Origin: Strongylocentrotus droebachiensis
Taxonomy: Eukaryota > Echinodermata > Echinoidea > Camarodonta > Strongylocentrotidae
NCBI GenBank assembly: GCA_035222895.1
Contig: JAVYIG010002373.1
Location: forward strand, 124,001-188,000
Direction: 5' to 3'
DNA: 64,000 nucleotides
Position 1 is the stretch's first letter. Each line of letters starts with the position of its first letter. The position numbers were made by a program, and so were the translations under genes. Below, in pieces: positions 33,783-46,220 of the stretch. The notes below the pieces were generated by a model. That model searched no databases. It was not told the origin of the DNA and was given only the letters and a program-made list of their open reading frames with translations.

Positions 33783-34463
33783 TGTAGGGTAGGTGCAGGG
33801 AATTGGAGACCGCAGGGAATTGGTGACCACCAAGCTTGAATCCATCACTGTCTGTCCGTGTTGGCTCCAATACTGCTATAGCGCCATTTGTGGCCTTTAA
33901 CAACACTACTGCATATATCCAATTCATTTCGAAGACTACAATGTGCTCTTTCTCCGAGAAAATTGGAAAAATTGACCAAGGTAACCAATTTTGATCGTAT
34001 AATTTTGCTCTGATATAAAAACACAATTTTCACTGAATGTTGTGGTGTATGCAGATATTTAGGGGGTGGCTCTTAAAAAGTAGTTTTAAAATGAAGTTTA
34101 TGAAGTGTGCCAACAATTACAGAAAACTTATGGCAAATGTTTGTTGTGAATGGGTGTTGCACAGCACATTATGAATGGTGTCTGATCAGAAATGTGTGCA
34201 GGCAATGGGGGACACTAGGTCCAAGATTTATTATTATTATTATTATTCATTTAATGGTATATAATGGTCGACCAGCAGCACAAGGCTGAAAGGGTCAATT
34301 TACAAAGGTACAGCGAGATAAATTATATACATGTGCAATAGTATTACCGTTTACGAAACATAGTAAATAAATCTGTAACATAATGACAATACAGCAGAAT
34401 TATATTGCGTTCGTTTATGTACATTACGTGAAAGGATGCACTAGCAGAAGTTATACAAGAGCA
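33783..34463. other. B-only replacement segment
   Basis: Occupies the place of the 3.2-kb A/C block. Contains ATT repeats followed by CATTTAATGGTATATAATGG near 34228-34270, like the tail of a minus-strand retroelement. No protein identified. Confidence 0.4.
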
Positions 34464-35888
34464 GTAGTTCTATATTTCTGCCATGTGCTGAATGTACGTG
34501 AAAAATGAAGTTCCATGATTAATGATGAGAAACAGTTCAACAAAAAAGACAAAAGTTTAAAATGAAAGGCACATAAAACAATTTAAGTTTCTCCATTTGT
34601 CTTCCTTTTCAATTTGATTATGGTTTCAAGATTACATGAACAAATAGTCGTATACCAATTAATATCTATCTCAAAATTCATAATTTCCAAAGTTAGGCCT
34701 ATGCCATATTTATTATTGAGACATATTTTTGACAGTGCTCAAAATGATAAATTAAAAAAATAGTGACTACACGACATATATCTTGATACGACGTAATATC
34801 TAACAGTAAAAGAACATTACCATTTGAGTAACAGTGGATGGAATCATTAACTGAAATGTAAGATTCTATGAATGTTGTATCTATACGATACGGCCGGGCT
34901 AAAATTAAGAAACCAAATTATATTCCAAAAAGTAGCCCCCATTATTAAAAAAACCTATGAGAAACCTGAAGGGGGCTCTTTTGTAAATTAAAAAAGAGCC
35001 CTCTTGGAAAAAAAGTTGAGGATTAATTGTCACAAAAAGTAACTACGCTCCTAAACAATGGCTCATAACCTTGTAACATAGAATTGTTTCAAGATTTCTT
35101 CTTGCAAAAATATTTCTATGGTAGTTATGAAAACAATGTGTAACAATAGGAGATTAGTTGAGTAAGCACACATTAATGCATTTTTATTTTCATATTTAAA
35201 AATTCGCAAAAGTAATATTATCATTGCAGCTCACTGAGTATTATTTGTTTTCTTCAAAATACACTGTTTTACAATTGCAAATAATGCATTTAACCCCATG
35301 TGCCATTTACAAATAAAACATGATGGAAAATCAAAAGCATTGTTTCATAATCAATGCATTCAGTCATGTGCTGTTTCACAACAATGTACAGGCACAGTGA
35401 CTTTTGAATTGAGCCATTTTGTCTTTAATCTGTGCTCATTTAGCCATACAATGGTGAATATCTCTGATTTTCATACAAAATGTACCTAACGAGTCTACCA
35501 ATATTGTGGTAAAATTACATCGTGAGACTTTTCAATGGTTTCGAAATTATATGAGCAGTTCTTTAGGGGGTAGTTAGTAGTTACTTTTTGTTCTGTTTAC
35601 ATGTATGTGTAAATGTAGTGTTACCACCTTAAAACAGATTGGCTCATTTAAATCATTTTTCTTTTAGGCCAATTTCAATTTAAAAAAAACAGGAAAATAC
35701 AAAAAAAATATCTGATATATTTTTGTCACTATTTATGTCTATTTAACTTTTTTGTTGGGGCGGGTGGGGGGGGGGGGGAGAGTGGGCGGGGGAGTAAATG
35801 CGCTACTTTTACTAGTATAGACGGCATCAAATCACTTAAAAATAAGAATGGATTTATTATTGTACATGTATTAGGTGCAGACGATCTG
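34464..35888. other. AT-rich spacer in unit B
   Basis: Collinear with 15911-16992, then about 120 bp with a G-run (35766-35780) leading into the SINE. No gene. Confidence 0.5.
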
Positions 35889-36195
35889 GAACCGTCATAG
35901 TGTAGTGGTTCTGACTCGCGTTTTTCAATCATAAGGTCGTGAGTTCGAATCTCACTCCAGGACGTTGATTTCCTTCAGCAAGAAATTCATCCACATTGTG
36001 CTGCACACTCCACCCAGGTAAAGTAAATGGGGACCTGGTAGGAATTTATTCCTTGAAACGCACAGCGCGCGAGCGCGTGACAGCTGCTATGCTAAAGCCA
36101 TGCAGGGTAAATATGCTGCATTATTGTAGAGCGCTTAGAGACTTCAAACACAGTAAGTGTTAGGCGCTATATAAGCACATATCATTATTATTATA
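35889..36195 (+). mobile_element. Full-length tRNA-derived SINE (B)
   Basis: Head with box A (TAGTGTAGTGGTTCTGAC) and an intact box B (GAGTTCGAATC), a central region with CAGCAAGAAATTCATCC, the body above, and an ATT-repeat tail. The class is widespread in marine invertebrates, but the exact family was not identified. Confidence 0.8.
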
Positions 36196-37245
36196 ATTCT
36201 GTTTAGGATAGCATTAACCAACTTCTTTTGTTTTGTTTTTCCAATCCACCATTCTACAAGTCAAATCTCAAGTACTTCCTTTCAACACCTTATATCGCTC
36301 ACACAAAGCGCGCGAAAGCCTGCCGAAGGCGGCCCTTCCGCGAGTATTGCTAAGGTCCGTTGCTTGCTGTACTGATTCTCTATATAATAAACACCAACAG
36401 CAGCAACAAAATAACAAAAAATGTTCAGTTTTTGTATCACCCTCTTCTTTCACCAAGAATATATCGACAAAAACAACGACGGGAGCAGCATGCAGCAACA
36501 ACAACAGGATCAATGACAACAACAATAATAACCACAATAACCACAAAAGTTCAGTTTTTATAACACCGTCTACTTTCATGAAGAATATATCGATACATGA
36601 GATAAATTGAGCATGCGCACAACACGATTTACGATTGCTTGTAACTGAATATATAGAGGGTCATTGCCAACGCATCTTCAGACATCTAACGGGTTGACGC
36701 CGTTTGATTATCTCTACAAGACTGCCCTGCCCAGAAATATTTATCAACATTTAATCACTAGCGACAGAGATACGGTGTGACGTTAATTTTGAATTTTATA
36801 ATAATTTGTTGTGTTAGGCTCAGAAAAATTAGAAATATACTGTTATGCGTGCTTCATGTAGAGTATCAAAAACTTTGGTATATTACTTGTATACTTTCAT
36901 AATTCATTGCTACCTCGGTCAGTCCGAACCTGGGTGACAAAGAGAATAACTATGACCAAAGCACTTTCATACGCTAGAAATGTCCATTTTCAAAATGGAT
37001 CGCCATGACGTAGATATTATTAGCCATTAAAAGGTCGATGCAAAAAACAGAGGTAACATAATTGATAGTAATTGGGACACACACACCCACGCAAAGGAAG
37101 GGAGTGAACAGTGGTGTAATGTAATCAAAGGAAATTGAAAGTGTGATGACATTGATAGGAACGATCAATAAAATCAAAGTGTTTTTGACAACAACAAAAT
37201 TCCTCTCATGAAATGACACGGTCCTTTTGCAATGAGCTTTTAAAT
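36196..37245. other. Spacer between B and C
   Basis: Matches A 17166-17263, 19085-19690 and 22800-22975 with the A insertions absent. No gene. Confidence 0.5.
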
Positions 37246-37524
37246 GCGATTCACCCGATCGATTGTCCCTTTGATAGGATAACAAATCATAGTTTGTTCT
37301 TTATTGCATATGTTAAACCATTATTTATCACTTAAGTTCATACTTCGTAGCTTGAGATGATACGACATCATTTTGTGTTTGTTTTGCTATTTATACATCG
37401 TCGATCGGCATGTTCGTGTAGTTAGGTCACTATTGTAAATTGGAAAATAAGTACAAAGTATTGATGAAAACGTTATTCTTTTGTTAGTCGTAATATTTAA
37501 ATAATAATTGTGTTTATCTTACAG
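37246..37524 (+). promoter_or_regulatory. Conserved upstream / leader-intron segment of gene C
   Basis: Counterpart of 23528-23807, ending in ATCTTACAG before the ATG. The segment 22975-23528 found upstream of B is absent here, so B and C may differ in leader exon or enhancer content. Confidence 0.4.
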
Positions 37525-37591
37525 ATGGACTTAACTTGTTGCATTCTTACATTTGTGATCAGTACGCAAATATATCTCAGTACCGGGGAAG
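37525..37591 (+). CDS. Gene C exon 1: signal peptide
   Basis: Same 67-bp sequence as gene B exon 1, with the same acceptor-like ATCTTACAG before ATG and donor GTTTGT after. The preceding 280 bp also matches B's upstream DNA, so any shared promoter or leader intron lies there or further up. Confidence 0.85.
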
Positions 37592-38224
37592 GTTTGTAAT
37601 TTCATCTTTCCTATTCTATTTTATTTGACTATTCTATTATACGATTCACAAAAATGCCAAGAAGGTTTAAATAAAGGAATCAGGGCCCGGGTCATAAAAT
37701 AACTCTTTATGAAAAATACATTCATGAAAAAGGTGTATTTTAAAATTTGAAACAAGAACAATGACCTTAATTCCATATGTCCTCATTTTGTTAGAAAAAA
37801 TCCCATCTAGGCCTATGTATTAAGGGTTTCCTGAAAGAAAGGATATATTCTTTTAATCTTTTTGTTGATGTTGATATTTCGTGAGTACTTCTGCAACGCA
37901 TGGAAATATCATCGTTATCATTATGGACCTTATGCACAAATCAAATAGAAACTTGTAGGTTTTATTAATCATCTCTCAAAATAATGGATGCATTGTCAAT
38001 GATTATTTTTCATTGAGATGGAAGCCTCAAATCGCAAAACCATAAACTTTGTATTTGCGTAAGACTTTATTGGCGATATGAAGTTATAATAGCCCATAGC
38101 AGCTTTTCTATGGGAAAAATCCCAGTAACCTTAAAATCAGCATACTATTTGAATAAAACACATTTCATTTTTTTTTTAAAACAAAATTGAATAGCAATAT
38201 CTGCTTGTTTGATTGTATTTGCAG

Positions 38225-38585
38225 CTTGTGATGTGAATCAGGTTGAATTCGATGGGTCCTTGTACCATTTCTCTCGAAATCCGTCTGACTTTTACACATC
38301 GAAAGTCTCTTGTGAGGATCTGGGAATGCATCTGGTCTCGATAGGATCCAAGGTAGAACAGGACTTCTTGGTCTACAACCTACCCGACAATAGCTCAGAA
38401 TACTGGATAGGACTAGACAGTGTGACCTGGCAAGACGGTTCAAACTTGACTTACAACAGGTTCAGAGGATATCCGTATGATCTTGATGAAGGAGGAACTT
38501 ATTTCGTAATGCGTATACCGTTTCCAACCTATTGGCGTCATCAGTGTCGACCACAAGCATCATTGCATTTGTGAAAGAGAGGGCG
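38225..38585 (+). pseudogene. Gene C exon 2: CTLD1 with 8-bp deletion
   Basis: Acceptor TTTGCAG to 38224, donor GTGAGT at 38586; 361 bp against an expected 369 for the A version. Open and CTLD-like through CDVNQVEFDG, GMHLVSIGS, YWIGLDSVTWQDGS and DEGGTYFVM; after Y-W-R the frame shifts to HQCRPQASLHL and stops. The final CICEKEGG is present in the shifted frame. Confidence 0.88.
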
Positions 38586-39122
38586 GTGAGTACTGAAGAT
38601 TGTGATTCAGATATCATTTAAACCTATTAATCTGTGTTGAACTGGTTGTGCCAGGCCCCTGAAAATCCAATCACGCTAACCTGAAATCCCCTCACCCCAC
38701 CCACGCACACGGGCTCGGATTCAGGCGAGGGCACAGCCGGCCCGTGCCCCCCCCTTTTAGCGGCTAAAAGAAAGAAGAAATAAAAGGGAAAATAGATTTA
38801 AAAAAAAAAAAAATCCAAGGTATGGGTTAAAGTGTTCGTACTGCGCTGCCCATCATCCAGTGGCGTACGCAACCTTCGCGAAGGCACCCTACCTTTCAGC
38901 CGGGGCAAGCCACAGAATTCCCGATTCTTCCTATTTCCTTCTCGATTTTGCCAAATTTTGTTTCCATTTTGCCAGATTTTTTACTTTTCTTCTCAATCTC
39001 CCTTTTCTTCTTGATTTCCCCCAATTTGTGTACAGTTCTTTCATGCGCAGATCATTTATATAAAGAGAGTCCGGATTTTCTTTCACGTTGCTCCTTTTTG
39101 TGCACACATGTGCGTCACTTAA

Positions 39123-39897
39123 TGCTATGGTCACATTACCCAAAAGTAGCCTGCTTGGCGGCCGAGTGGCGAGTTTTTAGCCAATTTTGCCCGACCACCG
39201 AGCGGTGGCCGCCCAGGCACCGCTTGTTTTTAAGGCATCGCTCGGTCGCTGCTGAAGTTTTAGCGCGGAGTTAAAATTCGGGCGGCTCCTGCTCACTTTC
39301 ACTCGCCGCCCAAACTACGCTCGGTTACCGGGCGGTCGCCGCCCGGGCGCCAACCTAATCGAGCGTTCACCGTCGAGCGATTGAGGTCAAAAATCGAAGC
39401 CGCTAGGTCAAACACTGTCGAGCACTCGCCGCCCGGTCGCCGCTGGGATATCAGACGGTCACTGGCGGCGAGTCCAAAATCGGTCGGCAGCCTTTGACCT
39501 AGCGGCTTCGATTTTTGACCTAAATCGCTCGGCGGCGAACGCTCGATTAGTTCGGTGCCTGGGCGGCGAACGGCCGGGCACCGAGCGTATTTTGGAGCCC
39601 CGTCGATCACTGGCCGGCCGCCGTGCAATATCTTTAAAATCAGCCGGCGGCCGGTGGGAGACTGCTCGGGAATCGGTCACTGCCGGGACACTGCACGGAA
39701 AAGCTCCGCAATTTCGCCCAGTTTTGACCTAAAATCGACCGGCGACCGACGGGAAATCGACAGGGCACCGCCCAGGCATCGCTGGGGCTCTACAGCCTGC
39801 TCGACTTCTCCAAAAATCGCTGGGCGATGCCTAAATTCTAGCGACGACCGAGCAGGCTACTAATCGGTCGGTCGCCGCTCTGATTTGTGAACATAGC
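39123..39897. mobile_element. GC-rich foldback element (C copy)
   Basis: TTAA at 39119-39122 and 39898-39901. About 775 bp; the right TIR carries one change (GTGAACATAGC). The presence of all three copies dates the insertion before the tandem duplication. Confidence 0.75.
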
Positions 39898-40533
39898 TTA
39901 ATAGAGCGTGTTGCGTAAAGCTGGATTTCCACTCACTCCCAAACGCTAGTGGTTCAGTTTTTGGAGACGGCAATAAGAATCGCAAGGAAACGCTTTCAAA
40001 GTTCAACCTTTTTCAACCCGTCTGGAGCGAGTAAGCGTTTGCAAGCGTTTTGATATCGATCTATCGGCAAGCAAAATACAGTGTTCCGCGCATGTACCAT
40101 TGCGTCTAAGAACGCTTGCGTTTAGAGTATAAATTTAGCTTAAAGATAAAGTTGAGTTCTGGTCATGCAATTGCATTGTGAAAGAAACAGTATCAGATTA
40201 GCGCCTTATGGCAAATCTAACGAAAATCCTGCCGGAAATCATATTCACTGAAACGCATAAACTATTTTTGCACATTTATTGACCATAATATGCAGTCGGG
40301 TCAGACTTGACTTCCACATCTTTATCTTTTCAACTAAGCTCATGTTTTCTACAAATCGTCCGGCAGATAAAGTGCCTTTGTTAACCTGAACATTCAGAAC
40401 GAGCATGGGTGAATTCTGTATGAGAATATGTATTTAACATAACAGAAATCACAAACAGTAAACATAACTTTTAACAATGCTGCCACAAATGTCAGCATAA
40501 CCTCTTTCTCCCCTTTATTGTTTCTTTTGGTAG

Positions 40534-40899
40534 CCTGTAATCCAGGTCTTGTCGAATTTCATGGGTCTTGCTATCACTTCTCTGGAATTGTTTCAAATTA
40601 CAACGCATCCAAAGCACTTTGTGAGAGCATGGAAATGCATATGGTCTACATAGGTTCTCAAGAAGAACAGGATTTTTTGGAGATAAACCAAGCACCTTAT
40701 ATCGCGATCGGAACGTGGATCGGTCTAAGTGATGTGACCTGGCTCGATAACTCTACTCTGACCTATGCCAATTTCGGTATAAACACCTCGACATTTGATG
40801 ATGGAGGAACTTATTTCGTGATTAGCTCGTCGTCCTCGTTCCGGTGGCTCGACGATGACGGATCAAACCTTCACTATGCCATCTGTGAAAAGGAAGGAG
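40534..40899 (+). CDS. Gene C exon 3: CTLD2
   Basis: Acceptor TTTTGGTAG to 40533, donor GTAAGC at 40900; 366 bp, open. Loop reads WLDNSTLTYANFGINTSTF, a mix of the A and B forms. YFVI replaces YFVM after GGT. Ends AICEKEGG. Confidence 0.92.
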
Positions 40900-41354
40900 G
40901 TAAGCACGAATACATGATTAGTTTTTCCTGAGCAAAATAAGGGGAAACACAACAACAAAGTTCATATGTTACTTGTTTAAAAAAACATCTCTTATGATTA
41001 AAAATTGTTTGAATCACAAGGGGAGGTTAATGAATTAAACATCAAAGACGCTTGATCACATGTACACATGGGAAAAGTAAGAGCATCCGGGGATATACTT
41101 GATAGTGGGTAGTGGCGTTTTCAGAGAGTTGAATTCACTTGTACGACCGATTGATGATCGCACCCTCTAACTCCAGAAGGACCATAGAATAAGGATGAAT
41201 TCCATTTTGTTCTCAATCTCTCACCTCGAATAGAAACAAATCCACGATTCGTAGCAGTTCTTCTAAATGGTGTAGCTTGATGAAGACCCTAAGATAATTC
41301 TTTGATGATATCATCAACGGGAGATTTTACCATCAATTTCCCCCTTTCTTCCAG

Positions 41355-41747
41355 ATTGTGATGGGGTCCAAATTACCAACTACAATTACAGTGGGTCCTG
41401 CTATTACGTCTACCCTACCCCTGACACCTTCCTGTTGATGAAATCATTTTGCGAGACTTATGGAATGCATCTGGTCTCGATCGGATCCGAGGGAGAGCAA
41501 GGTTTCTTGGTGTCTATTCTTCCTGACGTTAACATAGATTACTGGATAGGATTATACAGTATCACCTGGCAAGACAGCTCACAGATGATCTTTAACAGTT
41601 TCAAAGGATATTCGAATGATTTCAATCTAGGGGGAACTTGTTATATAATGGTAACATACCCTCAAATACACTGGTTTGATCGTACAACCGACACCTCAAT
41701 CGATCACCCTTTCTACGAAGAGCATTACATTTGTGAAAAAGAAGGCG
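41355..41747 (+). CDS. Gene C exon 4: CTLD3
   Basis: Acceptor TTCTTCCAG to 41354, donor GTGAGT at 41748; 393 bp, open. Shares ITNYNYSG and DTFLL with A; the WIGL-x residue is Tyr here. Ends HYICEKEGG. Confidence 0.92.
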
Positions 41748-41790
41748 GTGAGTAACGAAAATTCGTTTACAACGAGTATATATCTCTATA

Positions 41791-42014
41791 CAGTTAACAG
41801 CTAAATAGTTCATATCCCTTGTAAATTTTTATTTTTGTGACTTTAGTAACTCAAGAATAAAAGGTAGACTGGTTGAGTTAGGGCCGTTGTTGAATATTAT
41901 AAGCTTTAATATTCCACATTCTCAACAACAACAAAAATCGGGACAAATCAATTTTTCACATACTTAACCAATGCCAAACCTTGGTCAGGGTATGAATTAT
42001 TTAGTTGTTAACTG
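41791..42014. mobile_element. 224-bp TA-flanked MITE (C copy)
   Basis: Same element and site as in A and B. Confidence 0.72.
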
Positions 42015-42820
42015 TATAATATAAATCCGAAAAGGACAATGTAAAAGTTTTCTTAAATGGAAATGCATTTTCGACCTGAATGAAAAGAGTTGGGAAACAT
42101 ATTGTTCTATTGGATTTAATTGTACCATTGATGTGGGCTTACGATGGTTTCAGTTTAAAGTCTTGCAACGCATATTATATACGAACGATCTACTGTTTAA
42201 AATGAATTTAGTCTCAAGAAAAGAATGTACATTTTGTAATGAACAGATTGAAACAGTTATACATCTGCTATGTGATTGTGCGCATGTTAAAAATATTTGG
42301 GGTAGGTTAGAACACTGGATTAATACTGGAACCGGAAATAAATTAACATTTTCATTACAAGATAAATTATTTGGTTTAAAAGTTTCAAATAATTATGCAT
42401 TGAATTGTATACTGATTGTGGTGCGACAGATTGTGTATACTTGCAAAATAAAGAAACAATTGCCCGACATTGATAATATTAGAGTTTCGATTATAAATTA
42501 CTTCAAAAACGAAAAGTATATTGCAATTTCGAATTGTAGAAACAATAAATTCACAAGAAAATGGTTTCAATTCAGGAATTTGTTTACTTAAAATTATATT
42601 TTGTCTGTATTTGTTTTTCTTTCCATGAGTGTTAGAAATGAATTATTGATTTGTTATTTTGTGTTAACTCAACAGTTCATCAATACTTGTATCTTGAAAA
42701 GCCAATTTTATTTTATTTATGTTATTATGTATATTACCTTGAATATATATTTTTGTATGTGTTTCAAATGAAAATCAATAAAATCCCTGTGGAGGGAAAA
42801 ATATGAAGAAAAAATATGAT
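42015..42820 (+). mobile_element. 3' end of an L1/Tx1-like LINE (C copy)
   Basis: Frame ends at 42591; P to S in LVSRKECTFC. Just downstream, C carries 15 bp (around 42896-42910) absent from A and B. Confidence 0.8.
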
Positions 42821-43314
42821 ATGATGACGCAAACAAAATGATGAAGAAAAGAAGGTTGATGCTTTAAATCCAACAGTTTTTATTAGGTCACAAATTTCTG
42901 ACGTTACCTAATGTCTTCATCAAGACTATGACAAACATTAAGAATAGTATTCCTTATAGCGTTTCCACGGCAACGCGCAAATAGTTAATTAGTATTTTGG
43001 TGAAAAGTTTGAACATGTCACATATCATCACAATTAACGATAAGGTTGAGTTCTAGTCATGCGGTTGCATTGTTAATGTTTGAAAGACACGGTGTTGAAT
43101 CGATCAGAAAAAGTTTATCATGTAGCATATATGTATTGGTGTGTATACTGCAAGGTTCTGGAATCATCAAATGATAACAAATTTAGTCTAGTCTTGGTAA
43201 AAGTAACAAACACTGTAATAATAATAGTAATAATAAAATTCCGTTTTTTATATAGCGCTCACATGTGGCATAAAAATGAGACCGACATTTTTAAGCTGTT
43301 ACATGTCATATTTA

Positions 43315-45660
43315 TTCAATTCAATTCTGGTTTTATTGTATTGTAAACAAAAACATACTGAATAAAAAGTCCGGAGACTCATACAATTCAGTTTACAAAT
43401 TAAAAATACATACAAGAATAAAGAAATCAATACTTTTAGCAATCTTTTTGTTATATTAATTACTGATTCTAATGAACTAAACAACTAATTTCAAACAATC
43501 GTGAAGTAATACATGTTCTAATTGTACAATTAAAACGTTTAAATATTAAAATAAGTTGTTACCATTATCTAAATGTCATATGTAATTTTGTAATACACTT
43601 TCAAATTAATAAGTAGTCTTTTTTAAGCCTAGTAAACATTTCTTTAAAAATATATTTATATATAGATGATTATCCGAGAGATATGATAATTCAAAATATA
43701 CAATTTATGTTTACTTACAGAGTATAGTTCTAACATTTTACAGGTAGTATGAAATTAATCTGATTAATTGGCATGACAAGAAATTAATTAATTACATCTT
43801 GGTCACATAATTATGGTCATAATATTGAGTGAAAATATCTATAGATTTGAATTCAGGATTCGTGTGAAGTGGGGAATGGGAGACTGCCTGTAACGTTCTG
43901 TTCTCATTTTGGGGGTATTGAGCTGGAGAGAGTTGCGGAGAGTGCGTCGTGAGATAGTTTGTCTGGTTTCAGGTAAAAGATGGCGGTGGCGGTCTGAGAT
44001 CAGCAGGGACTTAGCAAACTTTTCGCAAAGAACAGAGCGTCGTTCAGACAGTCTGACAACACTCAGCGACTGCAGAAGTTGAGCATAAGACATTGTGTCG
44101 GGAAATGTACCAGTGATAATACTCAATGCTCTCCTCTGCAGTCGCTCAATGCTGTTTACTTGGACAACCGTTAAACTAGATGACCAAACGGGTACACCAA
44201 ATTCAAGACACGGACGAATGTACATCATGTATATCAATACCAAGTCCAGAGTGTTGACACCGTTCCTTTTCAGTTTACTCAGTACATATAGTTTGCGTGA
44301 TGCGTTTTTGACGATGGTTTTGATGTGTAGATCCCATTTAAGATTATCTTGGATTGTTATACCAAGTAATTTCATATAAGAAACCACTTCAAGCTGATTA
44401 CCATTGATCTCCAAATGGGGGGCAGGCGGTGCATTACGCAAGAATGAGATCAGCATGGTTTTGCACTTCGTTGGATTGGGCCTCATGTCGTTTATTTCAC
44501 ACCAATCAACAAGATAATCAATGTGTGTTTGTAACTGCGGAGGGTCCGACTTGTTGACAACCTCTAGAAGGCTTAGATCATCAACATATTTCCAGCGGTT
44601 TTCTGTAGACAACGCGGCATCATTAACCATTATCAGGAAAATAATGGGTCCTAGTTTAGTTCCCTGAGGAACACCACAAGTGAGGTGGGAAAGATTTGAT
44701 GTAACCCCGCGATAACGAACAGTTTGCGTTCTTTGCGTCAGGAAACTACAGATAGTCGGGAGAATGGAGCGGTCAACTCCTATGTCAATCATTTTTCTGA
44801 TTGCTGTGACATGGTTGATATGATCGAAAGCTTTACTGAAATCGATCATGCATAAGTTAACATACTTCCCAGGTCGGTCAATTCCCCGATGAGCATTATC
44901 CAAGAGACTGATTAAGTAGTGGCAAATTGATGTTCCGGGCATGTTCCCAAACTGTTGGGGATCAATAGCATGGTGCACATCTTCAATAATCCAACGGGCA
45001 AGGAATCCCTCAAACACTCGTGCTAATACTGATGTGATAGAAATGGGCCTCAGTTGGTCAGGTGTCGTTGCCGGCCGGACCTTAGGCACTGGACACACTG
45101 ATGCATTTTTCCAGATATGTGGGAAACATCCATTTTTCAAACAGCAGTTGAAAATGTGGGTGAGCGGCTCAGACAGCTCGTACGCAAATTCCTTGATGAG
45201 GCGTGTTGGGCAGTCGTTCGGGTGACCAGCCTTGGAGACATTGACTTTTTGTAGGCATTCAAAGACCTTTTGTCGCTCGATGATTGGAGGTGGTGTCGGC
45301 GCAGGGAGGTAATCCGGCAATGAAGCCAGGTCGAGAGATGGAAGGGCCGAGCAAATCCGGCTAAAATGAGCGTTTATCTCATTCGCAATCTCTAAGTCGG
45401 ATTTGTCGGCTGGAAAGCTGAGAGACTGTTTCTTAAGTCCTGCTAGGTGGCGAATTTGCTGGTGCCATTTCCCAGGTTCACTGTGTTTCAGATGTTCCAC
45501 TTTCCTGCTATAGAGACTTTTCTTGGCAGAGCTGATTTCTCTTTGTACCTTATTTCTTACGGTACGAAATGAGTCATCACCTCGCGTATAGCTGATATTG
45601 CGCTGAGTAATGGCCCGGCGGATGGCATCATTCATCCATGGTTTATCGTTGGGACGTCGA
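43315..45660 (-). mobile_element. 2.35-kb LINE insertion, 5'-truncated, gene C only
   Basis: Inserted in the CTLD3-CTLD4 intron; A and B read ATATTTAGATTAAGAAGG across the site, C has lost GAT. The 3' end (minus strand) is a GAATTGAATT-type tail at 43315 after about 520 bp of 3' UTR. No clear target duplication. The endonuclease domain is missing, as expected from 5' truncation. Confidence 0.85.
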
Positions 45661-45683
45661 TAAGAAGGCATATGAACAGCCAT
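43839..45683 (-). CDS. Non-LTR retrotransposon reverse transcriptase (jockey/CR1-like group)
   Basis: 614 codons without a stop. The first eight or so residues are read from flanking DNA; element coding starts near RRPNDKPWMNDAIRR. RT motifs in order: LRPISITSVLARVFEGF (about 211-227), QQFGNMPGTSICHYLI (243-258), catalytic Asp in MIDFSKAFDHIN (279-290, D281), GVPQGTKLGP (337-346), YVDD (366-369) and LLGITIQDNLKWD. A C-terminal IRPCLEFGVPVWS and IERLQRRAL are typical of the CR1/L2/jockey side of the LINE tree. The domain set is certain, the clade approximate. The intact frame implies recent insertion. Confidence 0.9.
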   Translation of the reverse strand: MAVHMPSYRRPNDKPWMNDAIRRAITQRNISYTRGDDSFRTVRNKVQREISSAKKSLYSRKVEHLKHSEPGKWHQQIRHLAGLKKQSLSFPADKSDLEIANEINAHFSRICSALPSLDLASLPDYLPAPTPPPIIERQKVFECLQKVNVSKAGHPNDCPTRLIKEFAYELSEPLTHIFNCCLKNGCFPHIWKNASVCPVPKVRPATTPDQLRPISITSVLARVFEGFLARWIIEDVHHAIDPQQFGNMPGTSICHYLISLLDNAHRGIDRPGKYVNLCMIDFSKAFDHINHVTAIRKMIDIGVDRSILPTICSFLTQRTQTVRYRGVTSNLSHLTCGVPQGTKLGPIIFLIMVNDAALSTENRWKYVDDLSLLEVVNKSDPPQLQTHIDYLVDWCEINDMRPNPTKCKTMLISFLRNAPPAPHLEINGNQLEVVSYMKLLGITIQDNLKWDLHIKTIVKNASRKLYVLSKLKRNGVNTLDLVLIYMMYIRPCLEFGVPVWSSSLTVVQVNSIERLQRRALSIITGTFPDTMSYAQLLQSLSVVRLSERRSVLCEKFAKSLLISDRHRHLLPETRQTISRRTLRNSLQLNTPKMRTERYRQSPIPHFTRILNSNL

Positions 45684-45740
45684 ACTTTTCAGGGAATATT
45701 TTTTCTCTCGGGGCTCTGGTGTAAGGTGTGTAAGCTAGGA

Positions 45741-45940
45741 GGCGAATTGGCTCAGTCGGTAAAGCGTCTGCCTGTTGTATCAAAGATTGTGGGCCGAATT
45801 CACAAAGGAGGTTTGTCGACAAACTTAGGTTTATGTGCGTTTCGACGCGTTTCAAACCAAGGTACAAACCTTGGTTCGAAATGCGTCGAAACGCGTCATA
45901 TGAGGCACATAAACCTATGTTTGTCGACCAACCTCCTTTG
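45741..45940 (+). mobile_element. tRNA-like head plus 138-nt hairpin (C copy)
   Basis: Hairpin 45803-45940 with one extra change (ACCTATGTTTG). It lies 80 bp from the 5' end of the inserted LINE. Confidence 0.75.
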
Positions 45941-46220
45941 GTTAGGCTATAATTATGACAGTGAAAAACACTGGCCCGCGGATAGAAACTTAAATGGAGG
46001 CCCCGTGTATAGGAGAGTCATCATCTTTGCACATTAAGAACCCGCTGCACTTTTCGTAGAAGCTTATAGGGGAAACCCCGGTATAGTGGTCCATCTGCAT
46101 ATCGGGCGAAGAGACCCAAGCATTACAGTTATTCAGTTCGCCTTTTGCCTCCCAGACACAGGTGACGCCATAATGTAGTCTGTCTCTCTCTACCTCGTGT
46201 TTTTTCGTTTTGTATTTTAG

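Larger units (their letters stand above)
23808..37524. repeat. Segmental duplication unit B
   Basis: Shortest of the three units. It preserves empty sites for several elements found in A and C, at about 32600 (1.1-kb element) and 36290-36292 (1.8-kb element). Confidence 0.9.

Noticed and set aside
35889-35965. Functional tRNA gene
   Set aside because: Boxes A and B are intact, but it runs directly into a SINE body and ATT tail.
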